From Nonomuraea gerenzanensis (GTDB lineage Bacteria; Actinomycetota; Actinomycetes; Streptosporangiales; Streptosporangiaceae): a stretch of DNA of 64,000 nucleotides. The translations under genes were made by a program, and so were the position numbers. Location: assembly GCF_020215645.1 (NCBI RefSeq), contig NZ_CP084058.1:5146001-5210000 (forward strand), read 5' to 3'. The notes below the pieces were generated by a model. It saw only the letters and a program-made list of their open reading frames with translations. It was not told where the DNA came from and made no database searches. Positions 42,385 through 49,548 of the stretch are shown one piece after another (the first letter of the stretch is position 1; every line of letters starts with the position of its first letter).

Positions 42385-43538
42385 TGACGGCCTGGGACAC
42401 CCTGGTCGTCGGCCGGCCCAACGTGGGCGAGCGCGAGCGGCTGATGCGGCGCCTCGACGGCGTGCTTGACCGGCTCTGGCTGACCAACAACGGCCCGCTG
42501 GTGCGCGAGTTCGAGGAACGCATCGCCGCGGTGGCCGGCACCAGGCACGCGGTGGCCACCTGCAACGCCACCACGGGCATCCAGATCGCCGCCAGGGCCG
42601 CCGGCATCAGGCCCGGTGACGAGGTCATCGTCCCCTCCTTCACCTGGGTCGCCACGGCGCACGCGCTGGAGTGGATCGGCATCGTCCCGGTCTTCTGCGA
42701 CGTGGACGAGGCCACCGCCAACGCCGACCCCGAGCACGTCGCGCGGCTCATCGGGCCCAGGACCCGCGGCATCCTGGCCGTGCACGTCTTCGGTCACCCG
42801 TGCGACGTCGAGGCGCTGACACGGCTGGCGGACGAGCACGGCCTGGTCCTGCTGTTCGACGCCGCGCACGCGCTGGGCTGCACCTACCGGGGCAGGCCGG
42901 TCGGCGGGTTCGGCACGGCGGAGATCTTCAGCTTCCACGCCACCAAGTTCGTCAACAGCGTCGAAGGCGGCGTCATCACCACCGACGACGACGCCTATGC
43001 CGCCCGGGTCAGGGCCCTGCGCAACCAGGGCATCGACCCGGGCGGCCGGATCGCGGGCCCCGGCACCGTGGCCAGGATGAACGAGTTCTGCGCCGCCATG
43101 GGCCTGACCTCGCTCGACGCCATCGACACGATCGTGGCGGCGAACCGGCGCAACCAGGCGGTCTACGAGGAGCACCTGGCCGGCGTGCCGGGCGTGAGCG
43201 TGCGCGGTCAGGCGCCCGGCGAGCGCGCCAACCACCAGTACCTCGTGATCGAGGTGGAGGAGGCGCTGGCCGGGATCTCCCGTGAGACGGTGCTGGAGGA
43301 CCTGCTCCGCTACGACGTGCACGCCCGGCGTTACTTCTCGCCGATCTGCCACCAGGTCGAGCCGTACCGGTCGGCGCCCGAGCGGCACCTCCCGCTGCCG
43401 CTGCCGCGCGCGGAGGCGCTGGCGAGCCGGGTGCTCTCGCTGCCGACCGGCCCCACGGTGGAGCCCGGCGACGTGGCGGCCGTCTGCGCGATCATCAAGG
43501 AGTCGGTCGCCCGCGCGGGGCGCCGCCTCGTCGCCTGA
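42384..43538 (+). CDS. PLP-dependent sugar aminotransferase (DegT/DnrJ/EryC1)
   Basis: A 384-residue sugar aminotransferase. It has LTNNGPLVREFE at residues 34-45, the PLP-phosphate site SFTWVATAHALEW, LLFDAAHALG for the ring-binding Asp, and the PLP lysine in FSFHATKFVNSVEGG near residue 188. The closest pattern is the 4-aminosugar group (DesI, SgcA4), which aminates dTDP-4-keto-6-deoxyhexoses; regiochemistry is inferred from the pathway set. The C-terminal end lies 3 bp from the stop of the convergent SARP gene, with no visible terminator between them. Confidence 0.92.
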   Translation: MTAWDTLVVGRPNVGERERLMRRLDGVLDRLWLTNNGPLVREFEERIAAVAGTRHAVATCNATTGIQIAARAAGIRPGDEVIVPSFTWVATAHALEWIGIVPVFCDVDEATANADPEHVARLIGPRTRGILAVHVFGHPCDVEALTRLADEHGLVLLFDAAHALGCTYRGRPVGGFGTAEIFSFHATKFVNSVEGGVITTDDDAYAARVRALRNQGIDPGGRIAGPGTVARMNEFCAAMGLTSLDAIDTIVAANRRNQAVYEEHLAGVPGVSVRGQAPGERANHQYLVIEVEEALAGISRETVLEDLLRYDVHARRYFSPICHQVEPYRSAPERHLPLPLPRAEALASRVLSLPTGPTVEPGDVAAVCAIIKESVARAGRRLVA

Positions 43539-43541
43539 CCG

Positions 43542-46500
43542 TCAGGGGGTGGCTTCCGTGATGGGCAGGTTCGGCGAGCCGGCCCGGTGGCTGACCGAGG
43601 CCAGGTGTTCGAGCACCAGCTTGCCCGTCCGCTCGTCCACGTGCTCGACCAGCTCCATCACGCGCGTCACCGCCCGGTCCGACGCGTTCGTGTCGCCGAT
43701 CGACCAGAGCGCGTCGCTCAGCTTGATCAGCGTGCGCGCCTCCAGCAGCGGGATCCGCGTCTGGCGGTACAGCAGCGCGGCCTTGCGCAGGTGCTCCACG
43801 CCGTCGCGGGGCCGGTCGGCGGCCACGGCCAGCTCGCCCAGCCCCGCCAGGGCGTGCGCCTCGACCAGCTTGTGACGCGACCGCCTGGCCAGCGTCAGCG
43901 CCTTGTCCAGCAGGGTGTCGGCGTCGGCCAGCCGGCCGCGCCGCACGTTGGCGACGCCGAGCCCGTGCAGCGCGTACGCCTCGCCCGTGGTGTCGCCGAT
44001 CTCCTGCACGATGGTGAGCGACTCCTCGAAGGCCCCGGCCGCCAGGCCGAACTCGTTGGCCTGGAGGTGGATGCGGCCCATGCGGTGCAGCACCTGCGAG
44101 ACGATGCGCCTGCTGCCGCCGTCGCGCCCGCGCACGAGCGCCTCGGCCAGCAGGATCTTGGCCTCGTCGATGTCGCCGCACTCGGCCCTGATCGCCGCCA
44201 GGTTCTGCAGCGTGATCGCCGCTTCGAGCTGGTCGCCGATGTCGGTGAAGATGGCCAGCGCCTGCTCCAGGTGGTGCATCGCCTCGTGCAGCTGGCCGTC
44301 GATCCGCTTGAGGAAGGCCAGGTTGCGGGTGGACCTGGCGACCAGGGGCACGTCGCCGATGCGCTCGAAGATGGTCAGGGCCGCCTCGAAGTCGCGCCTG
44401 GCGTCGTCGAAGCGCTGCTCGGTCTGGGCCAGCGAGGCGCGCACGATCAGCATCTCCGCCTGCCCGCGCTCGTCGCGGCCCTGCCGGGCGGCGTCCAGCG
44501 CGATCTCGTGCGACTCGCGCCAGTCGTCGAGATAGCCGCGCAGCTCGAAGAAGGGCTCGGCGTTGCTGGCCATCCGCCAGCACAGCTCGACCTGGCCCGC
44601 CTGGGCGGCCTGCCGGATGCCGGAGACGAGCAGATGGCGCTCGCGCTCGAACCAGGCGATCGGGTTGGAGACCAGCCGGTCCACCAGCGGCTCGGACAGC
44701 CAGGCGTCGATCCCGAACCGCTTGCGCGACTGGTCGGAGGCGCCGTACTCGCGGTCGTGGGCGGCCTTCAGCAGGCAGTGCAGCGCGTGCAGCACCCGGG
44801 TCAGCGCCGCCGTGCGCTCCGCCGGGTCCTCCTCGGCGGCCAGGCGCTCGCGGGCGTACACCCTGATCAGGTCATGGAAGCGGTACTGCACCCGCGAGGC
44901 GCCGCCGGTGCCGATGACCTCCACGAGGTGCGCGTCCGCCAGGTCGTCGAACAGGTCCTGCGCGCTGGTCAGCGGCTCCGCCAGGACGGCCGCGCCGGCC
45001 CAGGCGGAGAAGACGGGCGAGTCGAGCAGGGCCAGCCGCCTGAACAGGCAGCGGGCCGGCTCGCTGATGTTCTCGTAGGTCAGCGACAGGCTGGCCCTGA
45101 TCCCCATGTCGCCGTGGCTCAGCTCGTCGAGCCTGCGTGCCTCGTCCCGCAGGCGGTCCACGAGGTGGTCCACGCCCCAGTGCATCCTGACGGCCAGCCG
45201 CGCGCCCGCGATGCGCAGCGCCAGCGGCAGGTAGCAGCAGAGCTCGGCCAGCGCGGCGGCCGACTCGGGCTCCGACAGCACCCGGTCCTCGCCCGCGATG
45301 TGCGACAGCAGCTCGACGGCGTGCGAGACGTCGAACTCGTCCACGCTCACCTGCGTCGTGCCGGCCAGGCCGCCGAGCCGGTGCCGGCTGGTCACGATGA
45401 CCGCCGACGGCGGGTTGCCCGGCATCAGCGGCAGCACCTGGCTTTCGGACTCGGCGTCGTCGAGCACGATCAGCACCTTGCGGTCGGCCAGCAGCATGCG
45501 GAACATCTCCGCGCGCTCGACCAGCGTCTCGGGCAGCTCGGGGCCGCGCACGCCGAAGGCGCGCAGGAAGCGGTCGAGCACCTGCATGGGGCTGACCGGC
45601 CTGGCCAGGGCGCCGTGCAGGTTGGCGAACAGCTGGCCGTCGGGGAAGTGCTCGGCGATGGCGTGCGCCGCGTGGATCGCGATCGTCGTCTTGCCGATGC
45701 CGGGACGGCCCGCGAGGGCGACGATGGGCACGGCGAAGCGCGCGTCGCCGTCCAGCGGCATGGTCAGCCGCCTGCTGATCTTCTCGATCTGGTCGTGCCT
45801 GCCGACGAAGTCGGCGATGTCCGCGGGCAGCATGCGCGGCACCGTGGCGATGGGCGTGGCCGCGACGGGCTCGGCGGCCGGCGCCACCGGCGGGGCGGGC
45901 GCGGCGAGGCTGTCGTCGGCGCCCAGGATGGCGGCTTCGAGCTGCTGGAGCCGCTCGTTCGGCTCGATGCCCAGCTCGTCGACCATGCTGCGCCTGGCCT
46001 CGCGGTAGATCTGGAGCGACTCGGCCTGCCTGCCGGAGCGGTACAGCGCGGTCATGAGCTGGGCGATGAGCCCTTCGCGCAGCGGGTTCTCCTTGACCAG
46101 CCGGCTCAGCTCGCCGACCAGCTCCTGGTGGCGGCCCAGGTCCAGCTCCAGCTGCACGCACTCCTCGTTGGCGGTGATGCGCTGCTCGGTGAGCCAGCTC
46201 GCCAGCGCCTGCACGTACCTGCTCTCGATGCCGTCGAGCGCGGGGCCCCGCCACAGTGACAGGGCGCCGCGATAATGGCTGATGGCCTCTTCGAACTGTT
46301 TCTGCTCGCGCGCCTTACGGGCCCGGGTGACGAGATTGTCGAAGCGGTGCGCGTCGATGGATTCCGTCGGCGCGCGTAAGGTGTAGCCCTGCCGCGTGGT
46401 GACGATCATTTCCGCGTGACCGTCTTTGTTGATCAGCCGGCGCAGCGCGGAAATGCAGATCTGCACCTGCGCACGGGCGGTCGCGGGCGGATCGTCGTCG

Positions 46501-46649
46501 TAGATGGCCTCGACCAGCCGATCAAGGGTGACCGATCGGTTGGCGTTGAGCAGCAGGACGGCGAGGACGATCTGTTGTCGTGCCCCGCCAGGGCCTAGTT
46601 GCCGGCCGTTCGCGGATACTTCGAGGGCCCCCAGTACACGAAATTCCAC
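43542..46649 (-). CDS. SARP-family transcriptional regulator with NB-ARC and TPR domains
   Basis: A 1035-residue large SARP of the AfsR type. Winged-helix DNA-binding domain at about 1-95 (MEFRVLGALEVSANGRQL; TARAQVQICISALRR), bacterial transcriptional activation domain at about 100-245 (SRYVQALASWLTEQR), NB-ARC ATPase at about 280-600 with the P-loop GRPGIGKTT, and TPR repeats from about 680 to the end. Such proteins activate antibiotic clusters by binding direct repeats near the -35 region. The GTG start at 46649 has a GAGGAG site. It is the cluster's most likely direct activator, alongside the LuxR-type regulator at 49549. Confidence 0.93.
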   Translation of the reverse strand: MEFRVLGALEVSANGRQLGPGGARQQIVLAVLLLNANRSVTLDRLVEAIYDDDPPATARAQVQICISALRRLINKDGHAEMIVTTRQGYTLRAPTESIDAHRFDNLVTRARKAREQKQFEEAISHYRGALSLWRGPALDGIESRYVQALASWLTEQRITANEECVQLELDLGRHQELVGELSRLVKENPLREGLIAQLMTALYRSGRQAESLQIYREARRSMVDELGIEPNERLQQLEAAILGADDSLAAPAPPVAPAAEPVAATPIATVPRMLPADIADFVGRHDQIEKISRRLTMPLDGDARFAVPIVALAGRPGIGKTTIAIHAAHAIAEHFPDGQLFANLHGALARPVSPMQVLDRFLRAFGVRGPELPETLVERAEMFRMLLADRKVLIVLDDAESESQVLPLMPGNPPSAVIVTSRHRLGGLAGTTQVSVDEFDVSHAVELLSHIAGEDRVLSEPESAAALAELCCYLPLALRIAGARLAVRMHWGVDHLVDRLRDEARRLDELSHGDMGIRASLSLTYENISEPARCLFRRLALLDSPVFSAWAGAAVLAEPLTSAQDLFDDLADAHLVEVIGTGGASRVQYRFHDLIRVYARERLAAEEDPAERTAALTRVLHALHCLLKAAHDREYGASDQSRKRFGIDAWLSEPLVDRLVSNPIAWFERERHLLVSGIRQAAQAGQVELCWRMASNAEPFFELRGYLDDWRESHEIALDAARQGRDERGQAEMLIVRASLAQTEQRFDDARRDFEAALTIFERIGDVPLVARSTRNLAFLKRIDGQLHEAMHHLEQALAIFTDIGDQLEAAITLQNLAAIRAECGDIDEAKILLAEALVRGRDGGSRRIVSQVLHRMGRIHLQANEFGLAAGAFEESLTIVQEIGDTTGEAYALHGLGVANVRRGRLADADTLLDKALTLARRSRHKLVEAHALAGLGELAVAADRPRDGVEHLRKAALLYRQTRIPLLEARTLIKLSDALWSIGDTNASDRAVTRVMELVEHVDERTGKLVLEHLASVSHRAGSPNLPITEATP

Positions 46650-46752
46650 GCATATCTCCTCGAAGAGATTGTCCGCAACGATCGGCGTTCTGACGTGCGT
46701 GGTCCAAGAAACTCACAATAAATGTAAGGCCAGTGGTCCAGCGCCCCCCGTT

Positions 46753-46777
46753 CGGCCGCCCTTCAATGGGGCGGCCG
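46753..46777. terminator. Hairpin downstream of the DSPWE-repeat gene
   Basis: A 9-bp stem (46753-46761 with 46769-46777) with a 7-base loop, between the SARP start and the 3' end of the DSPWE-repeat gene (minus strand). No T-tract is present. Confidence 0.4.
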
Positions 46778-46916
46778 AGGCGATCGGGCAGTAACTGCTC
46801 GCAGCGTGACACCATGATTGCCTTGGGCGGACCCTGGTCAGGTTGTGGAGGATCGTACATCGCTGGGCGAGGTGTTACCAGCTACTTGACGGCTCTAGCT
46901 TGGAGCCCCGTAACCG

Positions 46917-47123
46917 TTACTCCCAGGGGCTGTCGGCCAGCTCCCACGGGCTGTCGAGCTCCCACGGGCTGTCGATCTCCCAGGGGCTGTCGAGCTCCCA
47001 CGGGCTGTCGGCCGCGGTGACGGGCGCGGCGGAGGCGGGGGACGCCAGGCCGGCGACGGAGCCGAGGATCGCGACGATCGAGATGAGAACCAGGGCCGCC
47101 AGCTTGCTGATGCGTGCACTCAT
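46917..47123 (-). CDS. Secreted peptide with five DSPWE repeats
   Basis: A 68-residue protein from ATG 47123, chosen for a GGAGG site 9 bases upstream; an in-frame ATG at 47153 lacks one. Residues 1-33 form a clear signal peptide (SARISK basic start, hydrophobic core, PASAAP cleavage site). The mature part, about 35 residues, is five DSPWE copies starting at residues 39, 45, 51, 57 and 64, separated mainly by Leu or Ile, giving a 6-residue period. It is strongly acidic, with ten Asp/Glu in the repeats. The DNA shows the same as near-identical 18-bp tandem units. I do not recognise the family. Enediyne chromophore binding, a repeat-type peptide precursor, or a surface role are possible; no RiPP-modifying enzyme is encoded nearby. 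Confidence 0.8.
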   Translation of the reverse strand: MSARISKLAALVLISIVAILGSVAGLASPASAAPVTAADSPWELDSPWEIDSPWELDSPWELADSPWE

Positions 47124-47248
47124 TTCGACCAACCTCCGTGTCGTTTCTCGCACCGGTTGTGCGTTCGGCGACGACGCTCACAGCAGCCGCAATTCACTTC
47201 GCATCGCGTGTCTTTCACGGGGATATCGACCCTGGTCGGAGTGCGGAA

Positions 47249-47341
47249 CTATCGCTTACCGATGGCGTTCCATCGCGCCGCCTTCGGCCCGCTATCGCCC
47301 GGCGATAGCGGATCGATAGAACACGAAAGGGCGGGCGATAG
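47249..47341. repeat. Cluster of CTATCGC/GCGATAG repeats upstream of HIUase-like gene
   Basis: CTATCGC occurs at 47249-47255 and 47292-47298, and its complement GCGATAG at 47302-47308 and 47335-47341. The two central copies form a perfect palindrome at 47290-47310 (10-bp arms, one central base). The region lies between the divergent DSPWE-repeat gene and the gene at 47422 and probably binds a regulator, possibly the SARP or LuxR-type protein of this cluster. Confidence 0.6.
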
Positions 47342-47421
47342 CCGAGGTCGGCATGGTGGGTCGGTACACGCGGGCGAGGTGCCCGCGGCCGATCGTTTCT
47401 AGCCCTGATGGGTGTGGTGAC

Positions 47422-47766
47422 ATGGGAATCTCGGTGGAGGCGCAGGACGCGGTCTACGGCCGCCCCGCCGCCGGCATGGAGGTGCGCCTCGAACGGATGG
47501 CCGACACCCAGTGGATGCTCGACGGGAAATCCGAGATCGGCCCCGAGGGTTTCGTTCGGGAATGGCTGACGCTCGATCTGAGCCGCGGTCTCTATCGCGT
47601 GGTCTTCTGCGGAGAACGCTATTTCGGGGCCCTCGGGCTCAGCTCCGCCTATCCGGAGATAAGCGTGATGTTCCGCATGCTCGGCGATCAGGACGCGAGC
47701 GCGTACAAAATTCAGGTCTGGCTCTCGCCCTATTCCTATTCGACTTACTTCGGCTCGAGGATCTGA
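47422..47766 (+). CDS. Transthyretin/HIUase-fold protein lacking catalytic residues
   Basis: A 114-residue protein that follows the 5-hydroxyisourate hydrolase pattern along its length: GRPAAGMEVRLERM at residues 13-26, GLYRVVFCGERYFGA, SAYPEISVMF, and the C-terminal LSPYSYSTYFGS. The catalytic residues are replaced, however: the N-terminal His of HVLDTA becomes Glu6, the His of HYHVPL becomes Lys96 (AYKIQV), and the terminal YRGS reads YFGS. No purine-catabolism gene is nearby. It is best seen as a transthyretin-like beta-sandwich tetramer reused for another purpose, perhaps ligand binding. Transthyretin itself evolved from HIUase in that way. ATG 47422 is the likely start; its ribosome-binding site is weak. 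Confidence 0.7.
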   Translation: MGISVEAQDAVYGRPAAGMEVRLERMADTQWMLDGKSEIGPEGFVREWLTLDLSRGLYRVVFCGERYFGALGLSSAYPEISVMFRMLGDQDASAYKIQVWLSPYSYSTYFGSRI

Positions 47767-47771
47767 TCCCC

Positions 47772-49532
47772 ATGAAGGCCTCCCGCTACAGCCCGCCCCC
47801 GCGGATCCCGCTCGACGACCGCTCCTGGCCGGACGCCACCCTCGGCGCGCCGCCCCGATGGCTCTCGACCGACCTGCGCGACGGCAACCAGGCGCTGTCC
47901 AGGCCCATGTCGCCCGAGCGCAAGCTCGTCATGTTCGACCTCCTCGTGGGCATGGGCTACAAGGAGATCGAGATCGGCTTCCCCACGGCGAGCCGCGACG
48001 AGCACGACTTCGTCCGCCTGCTCATCGAGCGCGGGCTCATCCCCGACGACGTGGTGGTCTCGGTGCTGACGCCGGCGCGCGAGGAGCTGATCGAGGCCAC
48101 CATGGCGAGCCTGCGCGGCGCCGCCAGGGCCACGCTGCACCTCTACAACGCCACCTCGCCGGCCGCCAGGCGTCTGGTGCTGGGCGTGAACCGCCAGGAG
48201 TGCAAGGACCTCGCCGTCCACGGCACGCACCTGGTCATGAAATATGCCGACTCACTGCTCGACGACTGCGACCTGCGCTTCCAGTACTCGCCCGAGCACT
48301 TCAACGACACCGAGCCGGACTTCTCCCTGGAGGTCTGCGAGGCCGTCATGGACGTCTGGCAGCCCGGCCCCGACCGGCCGATCACGCTGAACTTCCCCAC
48401 GACGGTCGAGCGCTTCATGCCCAACCTGTTCGCCGACCAGATCGAGTGGATGGACCGCCACCTGAGCCACCGCGCCCACCGCTGCCTGTCGGTGCACCCG
48501 CACAACGACAGGGGCACCGGCGTGGCGGCGGCGGAGCTGGCGATGCTGGCGGGCGCGCGGCGCGTCGAGGGCTGCCTGTTCGGCAACGGCGAGCGCGCCG
48601 GCAACGTCTGCCTGGTCACGCTGGGGCTGAACCTGGCGGCGCAGGGCGTCGACCCCGGCATCGACTTCGGCGACCTGGACGGCGTGCGCCGCATCGTGGA
48701 GGAGTGCACCGGCATCGCCGTCTCGCCCCGCCACCCCTACGGCGGCGACCTGGTCTACACGGCCTTCTCCGGCGGCCACCAGGACGCGATCAAGAAGGGC
48801 TTCGACGCCATGGCCGCGCAGGCCGCCGTCGCCGGGCGCGACCGCTCCGAGCTGCCGTGGGCCGTGCCGTACCTGCTGGTGGACCCGCAGGACGTGGGCA
48901 GGACCTACGAGGCCGTGGTCCGCGTCACCAGCCAGTCGGGCAAGGGCGGCGCCGCGTACGTGATGAGCTCCCGCTACGGGATGAACCTGCCCAGAGGGCT
49001 GCAGGCCGAGCTGGCCCGGCTCGTCCAGTCGCTGGCCGACGCCGGCGGCGGCGAGGTGGCGCCGGAACGCATCATGGAGGCGTTCGCCGACGAGTACGTG
49101 GTGCCCGTCGTACCCGGCGTGCCAGGCGTGCCCGGCGTGCCAGGCGTTTCCTCGTTCGAGGCGCCGGGCACGGTAGCCACCCTGCACATCGACGGCGAGC
49201 CCGACGGCGCCGACTGGGCGGCCACGATCGCCTCGATCCGGTCGGCGATGGAGCGCCGCGGCCTGGTGACCCGGGTGGTGCGGCTCATGGGCGGGGCGTC
49301 GGTGAGGCGGGGCGAGGACATCGCCGTGTACGCCGAGTGCGAGCTGGACGGCGACGCCGTCTGGGGGGTGGGGATCGAGCCCGACGTGTGCGCCGCCGCC
49401 CTGGCCGCCGTCGGCTCCGCGATGGCCAGGGCACGGCGGAACGGGCTGCTCCCGGACGGCACGCGCGAGGACGGGCGCCGGGGCGGGCGGCTCGGGCCCG
49501 CCAGGCTCAGACGCGTGATGGCGAAACGATAG
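47772..49532 (+). CDS. leuA: Alpha-isopropylmalate synthase-like (LeuA homologue)
   Basis: A 586-residue LeuA-type enzyme. The TIM-barrel carries STDLRDGNQALSRPMS (about residues 30-45), EIEIGFPTASRDEHDF, and metal ligands in SVHPHNDRGTG (about 239-249) with GNGERAGNV further on. Catalytic residues look intact. The C-terminal regulatory region is present but altered: four PGV units (about residues 447-459) replace the linker, and the regulatory-type sequence ending WGVGIEPDV is shortened. LeuA condenses acetyl-CoA with 2-ketoisovalerate. Within a cluster it may extend a keto acid, supply leucine or be insensitive to leucine feedback. It follows the HIUase-like gene by 5 bp. Confidence 0.85.
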   Translation: MKASRYSPPPRIPLDDRSWPDATLGAPPRWLSTDLRDGNQALSRPMSPERKLVMFDLLVGMGYKEIEIGFPTASRDEHDFVRLLIERGLIPDDVVVSVLTPAREELIEATMASLRGAARATLHLYNATSPAARRLVLGVNRQECKDLAVHGTHLVMKYADSLLDDCDLRFQYSPEHFNDTEPDFSLEVCEAVMDVWQPGPDRPITLNFPTTVERFMPNLFADQIEWMDRHLSHRAHRCLSVHPHNDRGTGVAAAELAMLAGARRVEGCLFGNGERAGNVCLVTLGLNLAAQGVDPGIDFGDLDGVRRIVEECTGIAVSPRHPYGGDLVYTAFSGGHQDAIKKGFDAMAAQAAVAGRDRSELPWAVPYLLVDPQDVGRTYEAVVRVTSQSGKGGAAYVMSSRYGMNLPRGLQAELARLVQSLADAGGGEVAPERIMEAFADEYVVPVVPGVPGVPGVPGVSSFEAPGTVATLHIDGEPDGADWAATIASIRSAMERRGLVTRVVRLMGGASVRRGEDIAVYAECELDGDAVWGVGIEPDVCAAALAAVGSAMARARRNGLLPDGTREDGRRGGRLGPARLRRVMAKR

Positions 49533-49548
49533 AGATCGGAATCCGGCC

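Noticed and set aside
43587..46259. Plus-strand 890-codon open frame opposite the SARP gene
   Set aside because: No domain; antisense shadow of a well-defined regulator.
46690..46710. TGACGTGCG resembling half of the recurrent motif upstream of the SARP gene
   Set aside because: The CATCTC half is missing (GCGTTC); likely chance.
46920..47012. 18-bp tandem units considered as a CRISPR array or VNTR
   Set aside because: The units are in frame and encode DSPWE repeats behind a signal peptide with a ribosome-binding site; there are no spacers.
46917..47153. DSPWE peptide as a lanthipeptide or lasso precursor
   Set aside because: No Cys, no typical leader, and no lanthipeptide, lasso, YcaO or radical-SAM enzyme in the window.
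47422..47766. Functional HIUase for purine breakdown
   Set aside because: Catalytic His residues are replaced and no uricase or related gene is nearby.
49107..49152. PGV-encoding DNA repeats as a regulatory repeat
   Set aside because: They are in frame within leuA and explained as a linker expansion.
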